Source: Rhizorhabdus dicambivorans (GTDB lineage Bacteria; Pseudomonadota; Alphaproteobacteria; Sphingomonadales; Sphingomonadaceae). From it: a stretch of 64,000 bases of DNA. Position numbers and translations under genes: made by a program. Each line of letters opens with the position of its first letter. Within the stretch, counting starts at the first letter, position 1. The notes below the pieces were generated by a model. It was not told where the DNA came from. It saw only the letters and a list, made by a program, of their open reading frames with translations, and did no database searches. The DNA lies in the NCBI RefSeq assembly GCF_002355275.1, contig NZ_CP023449.1, positions 124,001 to 188,000 on the forward strand. Direction: 5' to 3'. This document shows, piece by piece, positions 1 through 7,900 of the stretch.

Positions 1-1
1 G

Positions 2-421
2 TCCTCGATGCTGGAACTGTGCTGCCAGGTGACGGGCATGGGCTATGCCGCCGTCTCCCGCGTCACCGAGAGCAGCTGGATCGCCTGCGCGGTGCGCGAC
101 GAAGCGGGCTTCGGCATCGCCATGGGCGACGAACTCGACGTCGATACGACCATCTGCGGTGAGGTGCGCACCGGCCCACGCGCCATCCTGATCGATCATG
201 TCGCCGAGGACCCGATCTTCCGCGAGCACCGCACGCCGAGGCTCTACGGCTTCCAGAGCTATATCTCCTCACCGATATTGCGCGCCGATGGTCGGCTGTT
301 CGGCAGCCTGTTCGCGGTCGACACGGCCCCCGCCAAGCTCGCCAACAGCAACGCGCCCAACAGCTTCAACCTGTTCGCGCGGCTGATCGCGATGGAGCTG
401 GACGCAGCGGACGCGGGGTAA
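2..421 (+). CDS. GAF-domain protein, 5' end outside the window
   Basis: The reading frame is open to the left edge, so the start lies upstream. About 139 residues are visible. They form most of one GAF sensory domain: a hydrophobic core with VTGMGYAAVSRV near the start, then DTTICGEV, and SYISSPILRADGRLFGSLFAVD near the end, which is the usual close of a GAF fold. The frame stops shortly after the domain, so no kinase or output domain follows. It could be a stand-alone GAF protein or the C-terminal domain of a longer sensor; the window cannot decide. GAF domains bind small ligands or chromophores; the ligand here is unknown. Confidence 0.8.
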   Translation, partial: SSMLELCCQVTGMGYAAVSRVTESSWIACAVRDEAGFGIAMGDELDVDTTICGEVRTGPRAILIDHVAEDPIFREHRTPRLYGFQSYISSPILRADGRLFGSLFAVDTAPAKLANSNAPNSFNLFARLIAMELDAADAG

Positions 422-466
422 GCCCGCCATTGCCGATGGCCGTGCCGGGCATGGGCATGCCGTCCG

Positions 467-1639
467 TTACGAGGTGCGCGCTCCCCCGAACAGTTCGGCG
501 ATCGTCCGCACCGAGGCGTCGGCGGCGGCGCGATCGGGGGTCTCGTCGGGGTCGTTGAAGCCGAAGCGGTCGTCGGCGCCGAGATCCTGGACGACGATCC
601 CGTCGCGCCGCCCCAGCACGCTCACATTGCGGTAGAGCAGCCCGTAGTTCACCCCCGCCTGGGGCAGCAGCCAGGCGATCTGGCCACGCACCGGCACGAT
701 GCTCTCGTCGCGGAACAGGGCGCGGGCGCCATAGCCGGTGCAGTTGACGATCACCTTTTCCCGGAGCCGCCCCAGCTCGGACGGGTGGTGAAACTCGGCG
801 GTCTCGATCCGGCCGCCGGCGGCCAGGAAATCATCGGTCAGCAGATGTGCCAGCCCGGCGACGTTGAAGGTCATCTGGCTGTTGCGCAGCGCATAGCGGG
901 TGGCGAAGGGATGGCTGCCGGGGCCGAAGACCTGCGAGCGCGGCGTGATATCGGCGATCAGATCGGAATAATGGGCGAAGCCAGCCACCTCGCTGGCGCG
1001 GAAGGCGGCGCGCATCTCGTCGGGCGGCAGGTCCGACAGGGTATAGCGGTCGGTCCATTCGACCGGATCGCCGGGCAGCCCGACATAGCTCTGCCACATC
1101 GCATAGCTGCCATGCGCCATCCGGCTCCATTGATCGGCGAAGGGCTGGCCGACCGCATTCGCCATGGCGACCCGCGAATCGGGCGTCCAGCTGCCGGTCG
1201 CACGGGCCGAGCGGACCTCGGGGAAGCGCTCCTTCGCGTAGATCGTCGCCCGCAGGCCGGCGCGCTGCGCCATGATCGCTGCGGTGAGGCCTAGCGCCCC
1301 GGCGCCGATCACCGCGATCTCCTTCGGGCTCGCCGCCATGGCGAGACGCAGCGCCTCCTGCGCCGAGCCCCAGCTCAGCGACCAGCCGCTGCCGCCATGG
1401 CCGTAATTGTGGACCACCAGCTTGCGGCCGACCTGCTCGCTCTCGATCCGCGGCCCCGCCGCGCGGAACGGACGCAGGCAGACAGTGACGCGGAACAGCC
1501 GGTCCGGGATCGCCCGGATGGGCATGATCGGCCCGATCGGATCGAACAGCGGTGGCACCGGCTGGGCAAGCAGCCGGCCGGGGCCGGCGAGGGCGGCGGC
1601 GGCAAGCGCGCCATGCTGGAGGAAATGACGTCGATCCAT
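467..1639 (-). CDS. Tat-exported FAD-dependent D-amino acid oxidase-like protein with permuted order
   Basis: 390 aa. The start at 1639 is chosen because it gives a twin-arginine leader (MDRRHFLQHG, then an Ala-rich core) preceded by a GGAG ribosome site; an upstream in-frame start at 1720 only adds Arg-rich residues. The FAD-binding Rossmann motif (VIGAGALGL, about residues 110-118) is not at the N-terminus. It is preceded by HNYGHGGSGW (about 77-86) and an RPF..GPRIE segment, which in D-amino acid oxidases form the C-terminal end of the protein. The C-terminus here stops at the VNCTGYGARAL and PVRGQI region, which is mid-protein in the normal order. The fold is probably intact but circularly permuted. 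An oxidase or dehydrogenase of D-amino acids or similar amines in the periplasm is likely; the substrate is unknown. Confidence 0.8.
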   Translation of the reverse strand: MDRRHFLQHGALAAAALAGPGRLLAQPVPPLFDPIGPIMPIRAIPDRLFRVTVCLRPFRAAGPRIESEQVGRKLVVHNYGHGGSGWSLSWGSAQEALRLAMAASPKEIAVIGAGALGLTAAIMAQRAGLRATIYAKERFPEVRSARATGSWTPDSRVAMANAVGQPFADQWSRMAHGSYAMWQSYVGLPGDPVEWTDRYTLSDLPPDEMRAAFRASEVAGFAHYSDLIADITPRSQVFGPGSHPFATRYALRNSQMTFNVAGLAHLLTDDFLAAGGRIETAEFHHPSELGRLREKVIVNCTGYGARALFRDESIVPVRGQIAWLLPQAGVNYGLLYRNVSVLGRRDGIVVQDLGADDRFGFNDPDETPDRAAADASVRTIAELFGGARTS

Positions 1640-1778
1640 AAGCGGCTCCGAAACCGAGGCGCCTCTCCCGCCCCGCAATCGAGCATAGCGCGCGGCCCCC
1701 CGCAAGGGCCGCCGGAACATTCCGCCCCGTTCCGGGTTCGTAAAGACAAGACAACATCAACAATATCAGGAGGGCCCG

Positions 1779-1952
1779 ATGCTCATCCATGTCATCATCG
1801 TGCTGGTTATCGTCGGCATATTGCTGTGGCTGATCAACAATTATGTGCCGATGGACGGCAAGATCAAATCCATCCTCAACGCGGTGGTGGTGATCGTGGT
1901 GATCCTGTGGCTGCTCCAGGCGTTCGGCCTGCTCAGCGGCATCGGCATTTAA
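1779..1952 (+). CDS. small two-helix membrane protein (Thivi_2564-like)
   Basis: 57 aa. A CAGGAGG ribosome site sits six bases before the ATG, which is strong support for a real gene. The protein is two hydrophobic helices (IIVLVIVGILLWLI and AVVVIVVILWLLQAFGLL) joined by a short loop NNYVPMDGKIKSI. This architecture and the PM.GKIKSILN loop resemble the tiny membrane proteins called Thivi_2564 family; that assignment is from memory of the family, not a search. Function unknown; inner-membrane location is expected. The gene is convergent with the UdgX gene, with a hairpin between them. Confidence 0.75.
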   Translation: MLIHVIIVLVIVGILLWLINNYVPMDGKIKSILNAVVVIVVILWLLQAFGLLSGIGI

Positions 1953-1976
1953 TTTCTTCCGCGAGTTAACCCCGGC

Positions 1977-2010
1977 GCCCTCTCCGGTTTCCCCCTTTCC
2001 CGGAGAGGGC
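1977..2010. terminator. bidirectional hairpin terminator between convergent genes
   Basis: A perfect 11-bp inverted repeat (GCCCTCTCCGG and its complement) with a 12-base pyrimidine loop lies between the stop of the small membrane protein and the stop of the UdgX gene. There is no clear T tract, so it may act as an RNA-stabilising stem rather than a strict intrinsic terminator. Confidence 0.6.
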
Positions 2011-2034
2011 CTCGGCGTGTCCGGCACAGGCCTG

Positions 2035-3408
2035 TCATCTGCACATGGCGCGCAGATCCTCCACGAACCGCGCATATTCCTCGTCCACCCTTTCCCTGTC
2101 GGGCATGCGCAGCAGGAAGCTGGGATGGATCGTGGCACGCGCGGCGGTGCCGTCGGGCAGCACCAGATCGCGCCCGCGCTGCGACGTCAGGCTCTGCGCC
2201 CTGCCCGTCTGCGAGTGGATTGCGGTGGTTCCCAGCAGGACGATCCGCGACGGCCGGATGATCGCCTTTTCCTGATCGATCCACCAGCGGCAGGCGCTGA
2301 TCTCCCCGGCATTGGGCCGGGCGTGGATGCGCCGCTTTCCGCGCGGCTCGAATTTGAAATGCTTGACCGCGTTGGTGACATAGGCGCGGGAGCGGTCGAT
2401 CCCCGCCTCGGCCATCGCCTTGTCGAGCATCTGCCCCGCCGGCCCGACGAACGGCTTGCCGGCCAGATCCTCCTGGTCGCCGGGCTGTTCGCCGACGATC
2501 ATGATGTCGGCATCGGCCGGCCCTTCGCCGAACACCGTCCGGGTCGCGCATTTGTAGAGGCCGCAGCGGGTGCAGTGCGCCGCCTCCTCGCGCAGCGCCG
2601 CCAGAGCCTTGGTCGCGTTGCCGCCGGCTTCGGCCTTGGGCATGATCCGCTCCACCATCTGCGTCTCGCGGGCCCGGGCGCCCGCGACCAGTGAGGGGAT
2701 CAACGCGGTTTCGGGCATATTGGCCCAATATTTTCGCGGCATCTCCTTCAGCATCGCCCCGGTCTTGAGCCGCGCCGGATTGAAGATCGAGGCGTAATAG
2801 CCTTTCCACAGCGCCTCGACCGGATCGCCGGCCGGCGCATCGGCGCGCGTTGCGCCGGGCCCCTCGCGCAGGCGTTCGCCGTCCCAGTGGATCGACAGCT
2901 CGGGCGTCAGGATCGACCAGCGCATATTGGCGAAGCGCCGGGCGAAGAAGCCGGCATTGGCCCGGACGATATGATGATCCGGCTCAAACCAGGCTACATA
3001 GGTGCCATCCAGCTCCCGGAACCGTACGAAGGCACGCATCTTGTGGATGTCGCGCCGCACCTCCTTGGCCAGCGCCTCCAGCCGGCGGCGCAGCGGATCG
3101 GCCTCGTCGTCGATCAGCGCCGGATCGTCGCGCAGACGCAGCAGCATCGCATAGAGCAGCGCGAAGCGTTCGGCGTCGCGGTGGAGGACGACATGTTCGG
3201 CGAGGTCGAGGAAGCGCTTCGGCACCGAGAAGGCCGGCAGGCGCGGCGGGGGGACCGGATCGCCGGTGGCGTCGCCGAACAGGTCGCCGGCCTCACCCTC
3301 GACCTGCCAGCTCAGCGCGTCGGGCGGAAGATCGGCGAGCGCCGCCGCGCGGGCGGCATCGCGCCACCCTTCATGATCGTCGGGGCGGGCGAGAAGGATG
3401 CGGATCAT
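2035..3408 (-). CDS. udgX: DUF4130-UdgX fusion, uracil-DNA binding/repair protein
   Basis: 457 aa in two parts. Residues 1 to about 250 match the DUF4130 putative DNA-repair domain (opening MIRILLARPDDHEGWRDAAR). Residues about 270-457 are a family-4-like uracil-DNA glycosylase of the UdgX type: a CTRCGLYKC iron-sulfur motif (about 279-287), motif A GEQPGDQE (about 306-313), the diagnostic KRRIH loop (about 358-362) and motif B HPSFLLR. In characterised UdgX the His of KRRIH forms a covalent bond with the uracil site in DNA, so this enzyme is expected to trap uracil lesions. The neighbour on the same strand is a radical SAM/HhH protein with which DUF4130 proteins regularly pair, so the two probably act in one repair process. 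Confidence 0.92.
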   Translation of the reverse strand: MIRILLARPDDHEGWRDAARAAALADLPPDALSWQVEGEAGDLFGDATGDPVPPPRLPAFSVPKRFLDLAEHVVLHRDAERFALLYAMLLRLRDDPALIDDEADPLRRRLEALAKEVRRDIHKMRAFVRFRELDGTYVAWFEPDHHIVRANAGFFARRFANMRWSILTPELSIHWDGERLREGPGATRADAPAGDPVEALWKGYYASIFNPARLKTGAMLKEMPRKYWANMPETALIPSLVAGARARETQMVERIMPKAEAGGNATKALAALREEAAHCTRCGLYKCATRTVFGEGPADADIMIVGEQPGDQEDLAGKPFVGPAGQMLDKAMAEAGIDRSRAYVTNAVKHFKFEPRGKRRIHARPNAGEISACRWWIDQEKAIIRPSRIVLLGTTAIHSQTGRAQSLTSQRGRDLVLPDGTAARATIHPSFLLRMPDRERVDEEYARFVEDLRAMCR

Positions 3409-3435
3409 TCGTGACGGGGCCCGCCTTCCCCTTCT

Positions 3436-3636
3436 TCGTCATTCCCGCCTTTCGACTGCCTGCAAGGCAGGCGCTCAGGATAAACTTCGGCAATATGCCG
3501 AAGGCGGGAATCCATATCTTCTGAAGCTCGAGCCTCTTGACGGGAGGGGTGATGGATCCCCGCATCCGCGAGGATGACGAATGTTGGGGGCAGACGCTTT
3601 TTACGCAAAGGCCCCGCCGGCGCGGGAATGACGGTT
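3436..3636. repeat. dispersed palindromic repeat cluster in intergenic region
   Basis: The 249-base gap between the two repair genes holds several copies of a short GC-rich unit. CATTCCCGCCTT near 3439 is answered by AAGGCGGGAAT near 3499, forming a long stem. Related units follow near 3551 (ATCCCCGCATCCGCGAGGATGACGA) and 3617 (GCGCGGGAATGACG). The pattern of CATTCCCGC / GCGGGAATGA is typical of REP-like intergenic repeats in sphingomonads. No gene is seen here. Confidence 0.55.
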
Positions 3637-3657
3637 GAAGGAGGTACGCTCACCGCC

Positions 3658-4893
3658 CTACCCGAACAGTTCCAGCTGCTCGGTGAGCTTGGTCCGCAGG
3701 TCGATCCGGTCGACCAGCGCGGTGGGGCGCCAGTCGCTGGTGACGATGAACGGCCGGAGCTTGGCGATCGAGCGCGACAGCCGCCCGACATCGGCGAGGC
3801 TGAGCCGCCGCCAGCGGCGCGAGGCGATGATGCCGTCGACCGCCTTCACGCCCAGGCCCGGCACCCGCAGCAGCAGCTCGCGCGGCGCCCGGTTGACGTC
3901 GACTGGAAAGGCTTCGCGGCGCTGGAGCGCCCAGGCGAGCTTGGGGTCGATATCAAGCGGCAGCATTCCCTGTTCGTCGGTCGCCTGCGCCACCTCGGCG
4001 GCGCGGAAGCCGTAGAAACGGGTCATCCAGTCGGCCTGGTAGAGGCGGTGCTCCCGCATCAACGGCGGGCGCCGGAGCGGCAGCACCGAGGACGCGTCCG
4101 GGATCGGGCTGAACGCCGAATAATAGACCCGGCGCAACCCGAAGCGATCATAGAGCCGGCTGGCGGTGCCGACGATGTCGCGGTCACTGGCGGCATCGGC
4201 GCCGACGATCATCTGGGTCGACTGGCCGGCGGGCGCGAAGCGCGGCGCCGATCGGTAGCGGCGCATCGCGTCGCCGCCGTCCTCGATCGACGCCTTCATC
4301 CCCGCCATCGCATCCTCGATGCGGGCGGTCGACTTTTCCGGGGCCAGCCGCTTCAGCCCCGCCACCGTGGGCAGCTCGATGTTGATCGAGACGCGATCGG
4401 CATGGCGGCCGGCCGCCTCGATCAGCGCCGGATCGGCGTCGGGGATCGTCTTGAGATGGATATAGCCGCGAAACTGGTGATCCTCACGCAGCGAGCGCGC
4501 CACCTCGACGATCTGCTCCATCGTATAGTCGGACGAGCGGATGATGCCGGAGGAGAGGAACAGCCCCTCAATATAGTTGCGCCGGTAGAAGGCGAGAGTG
4601 AGATCGACCACCTCCCTGGCAGTGAAGCGGGCGCGGCGGACGTTCGAGCTCTTGCGGTTGATGCAATAATGGCAGTCGAACACGCAGGCGTTGGTCAGCA
4701 ATATCTTGAGCAGCGAGATGCAGCGGCCATCGGGCGCATAGGCATGGCAGATGCCCATGCCCTCGGTCGATCCGATGCCCTTTGACTGCCCGGCCGAATC
4801 GCGCTTCGCGGTGCCCGACGAGGCGCAGGACGCATCATATTTGGCGGCATCGGCCAGAATTTCGAGCTTCTGCCGGACATCGATCTGGGCCAT
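3658..4893 (-). CDS. putative DNA modification/repair radical SAM protein
   Basis: 411 aa. The radical SAM cluster motif CxxxCxxC is at about residues 70-77 (ACVFDCHYCINR). The C-terminal third carries a helix-hairpin-helix DNA-binding segment (VNRAPRELLLRVPGLGVKAVDGI). This matches the family annotated as putative DNA modification/repair radical SAM protein, which co-occurs with DUF4130/UdgX proteins, as here. A 4Fe-4S cluster and SAM radical chemistry on DNA are expected; the lesion or product is unknown. The start at 4893 follows 70 bases after the end of the giant exoprotein gene on the same strand. Confidence 0.9.
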   Translation of the reverse strand: MAQIDVRQKLEILADAAKYDASCASSGTAKRDSAGQSKGIGSTEGMGICHAYAPDGRCISLLKILLTNACVFDCHYCINRKSSNVRRARFTAREVVDLTLAFYRRNYIEGLFLSSGIIRSSDYTMEQIVEVARSLREDHQFRGYIHLKTIPDADPALIEAAGRHADRVSINIELPTVAGLKRLAPEKSTARIEDAMAGMKASIEDGGDAMRRYRSAPRFAPAGQSTQMIVGADAASDRDIVGTASRLYDRFGLRRVYYSAFSPIPDASSVLPLRRPPLMREHRLYQADWMTRFYGFRAAEVAQATDEQGMLPLDIDPKLAWALQRREAFPVDVNRAPRELLLRVPGLGVKAVDGIIASRRWRRLSLADVGRLSRSIAKLRPFIVTSDWRPTALVDRIDLRTKLTEQLELFG

Positions 4894-4963
4894 TTGTTCT
4901 GTTTATGTTCGCAGCATCGGCTTGTCCACCCCGATGCGGCGAAGCGAGCCGCCCCGCCGCTGA

Positions 4964-7900
4964 TCAGGGGGTGCCGCCGACATCGAGGCCGTCGGCGCCC
5001 TGCCACAGGCTCGAATTGCCGCTGCTGATCACCGGCGTATCGATCTGGGTGGAGCTGCTGCCGATCGCGTTGACGTCGACGACGACATTGGGATTGGCGA
5101 CGGCCGCCGCGGCGGCGCCCTCGCCGCCGCCTTCCGACGACTCCTCGTCACCACCGGCATCGGCGGGATCGGGAGGCGTGTCCTCGGCGGCGGCCTGCTG
5201 GTTGCCGCCTTCGCCCTGGCCACCCTCGCCGCCCTGGCCGCCCTTGTCCCCGTCGCCGGAGGCCGAGCCGCCCCCGGAAGCGGAGCCGCCCTGGTCGCCA
5301 CCGCCACCACCGCCGCCCGAGGACTGGCTCTGCTGGCCGCCCCCCTGGCTGGAGGAGGACGAGCCACCGCCACCGCCCGAAGGCTGCGGAGGCGGGGGCG
5401 GCGGTGCCGGCGGCGGCGGGCTGGCGGAGAAGCCCCCGCCGCCCAGCGCGCCACCGACGGGGCCGGTGCTGACCGATCCACCCGAGACGCGGGCTCCGGT
5501 CAGCGACGACTGGATGCTCGACGTGATGTTCGTCGTCTCCTGCTGCACCGTCATCATCACCACCGGCTGCTGAATCGGCGGCGGCGGCGGTGGCGGCGGA
5601 GGTGGCGGCGGCGGAGGTGGCGGCGGCGGCGGCGGAGGTGGCGGCGGCGGCGGCGGCGGCGGAGGTGGCGGCGGCGGCGGAGGCGGCGGCGGCGGCGGGG
5701 GTGGCGGCGGCGGCGGCGGCGGCGGAGGTGGCGGCGGCGGCGGAGGTGGTGGCGGCGGCGGCGGAGGTGGCGGCGGCGGCGGCGGAGGCGGCGGCGGCGG
5801 CGGCGGAGGTGGCGGGGGCGGCGGGGGCGGGGGCGGGGGCGGCAATGGGGCAGCGTTGACGGTGATGGAGAAGCTCATCACCGCCATCTGGTTGTTGGAA
5901 TCGGTGACGGTGATCTGGAAATTGGACGTGCCAGCCCCGACCGGCGTGCCGGTGATATTGCCGGCCTGATCGAGCGAAAGCCCGGTGGGCAGGCTGCCCG
6001 ACGTCACAGTGTAGACATAGGGGCCGGTGCCGCCCGATGCGGCGAACATCTCCATATAGGAGGAGCCGCTGATACCGTTGGTCAGCGAACTGGTGTCGAA
6101 CATCGGCGAAGGCGGCGGCGTGACGGCGTTGATGGTGATCGAGAAGCTCATCACCGCCGTCTGGTTGTTGGAATCGGTGACGGTGACCTGGAAATTGGAG
6201 GTGCCCGCCCCTACCGGCGTGCCGGTGATATTGCCGCCCTCATCAAGCGAGAGCCCGGTGGGCAGGCTGCCCGACGTCACGGTGTAGACATAGGGGCCGG
6301 TGCCGCCCGATGCGGTGATCGTCTGGACATAGGGATCGCCATCGCTGCCGTCTTCGAGCGGGCCCGTGTCGAAGGTCGGCGATGGCGGCGGGGGCGGCGG
6401 CGGGGTCGGTGGGGGCGGCGGCGGCGGGGTGCAGGTCTGCCCGTTCACCGTGCAGCTGCCGAAGCTGTAGGTCCCGTTCACGCCGGTCACGAACTCGAAG
6501 CCGCCATCGGTGGTGAGCCCGAAATTGGCGAAGTTGATATTGCCTTCGGTCGACCGGATCTGGCTCACCGTCGAGGGGAAATTGCTGCCGGTGGCGATGA
6601 TATCGACATTGCCGGCGCTGATCGTGCCGCCATTGGCCTCTATGATGAAATAGCCATGCTGGGGCCGGCCGAACGGGCCTTCGAACGCGCGGAGCTGGAT
6701 GTTCGCATTGCCGGTGATCGTCACCGCCCCCGGATCGAGCGGCATGAAATCGCCGCGATATCCGGCGAAGATGGTGACCCCGCCGCCATTGGCGCCACCG
6801 CCGCCACCGCCGGAGCTGGTGAAATCGCCGCCACCCGCGCTGGCGATCGCGACCAGAGAAGCCAGGGTGGCGGTGCCGCCCTCGGCCCGGACCTCGATCG
6901 TCCCGCCGGTGCCGGTGCCGCTGATGCCGCCCGATCCGGTGCTGCCGCCATTGGCCCCGGCGGCGCCATCGCCGCCACGGACGCCCTGGCCGAAGACGTC
7001 GAGCTCCACGGCGCCGAAATTGCCGGTGCCCAGGGTTGTCGGGGTCTGCGGGCCGCTGAGGATCGCCAGCCGCACCGAGCCGCCGAAGCCCGCGCCGCCC
7101 GCGCCGCCCGCGCCGCCATTGACCGCGTCCTGCGACCCGGTGACGTTGCCCGAGCCATTGGCGCCGGCCCCGCCGAAGCCGACCGCCTGGGCCGTGATGC
7201 TGCCGGTGGTGATCGCCGCGACGCCGGCGTCGCCGCCGACGAAGATCGTGCCGCCCCGGCCATCGCCGCCCGCGCCGCCCGCCTGGCCCGACACGGTGGT
7301 GTTGGCCTGCGCCCCGCCGCCGCCGCCGATGGCGACAAGCGTGAGGGCGGACGCGTTGACCGTGCTGGCCGCTGGAGACGGCCCATTGGCCGCAAGCGCC
7401 GCGACCCGGATCACGCCGCCAAATCCATCGCCGCCCCGGCCCGGCGCGGCGCCGGGGACATCGGCGGCATTGCCGCCGCCATTGGCCGTCATGCTGAGCC
7501 CGCCGCTGAAGGTCAGCGTTCCCGAATAGGCCTCGGCGAAGGCGCCGCCATTGGCGACGATATTGCCGGGGGCGCCGCCGCCATAGCCGGCGCCGCCATT
7601 GAAGCCGCGCCCGCCACCGCCACTGACGTTGACCGAGGTGCCGTTGGTGACGGCGATCGAACCATGGGCCGCCTCGATCCGGGCGAGGCCGCCATAGCCG
7701 GCGGCAGCGGTGGCGCCATCGCCGCTCGAATTGCCGCCGCTGCCGCTGGCGGACAGGCTGAGGGTGCCGGTGCCGATCGTCGAACCGGCCGACGTCACCT
7801 CGAGCAGCGTCGAACCGCCGATGCCGAGCCCGCCGGTGGCGCCGCTGCGGCCGTTGCCGTCGGCCAGGAACTGGACCACCCCGCCCGCACTGAACGCGCC

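Noticed and set aside
5576-5842. CRISPR-like or minisatellite array
   Set aside because: The repeats are triplets with no spacers and encode proline in frame.
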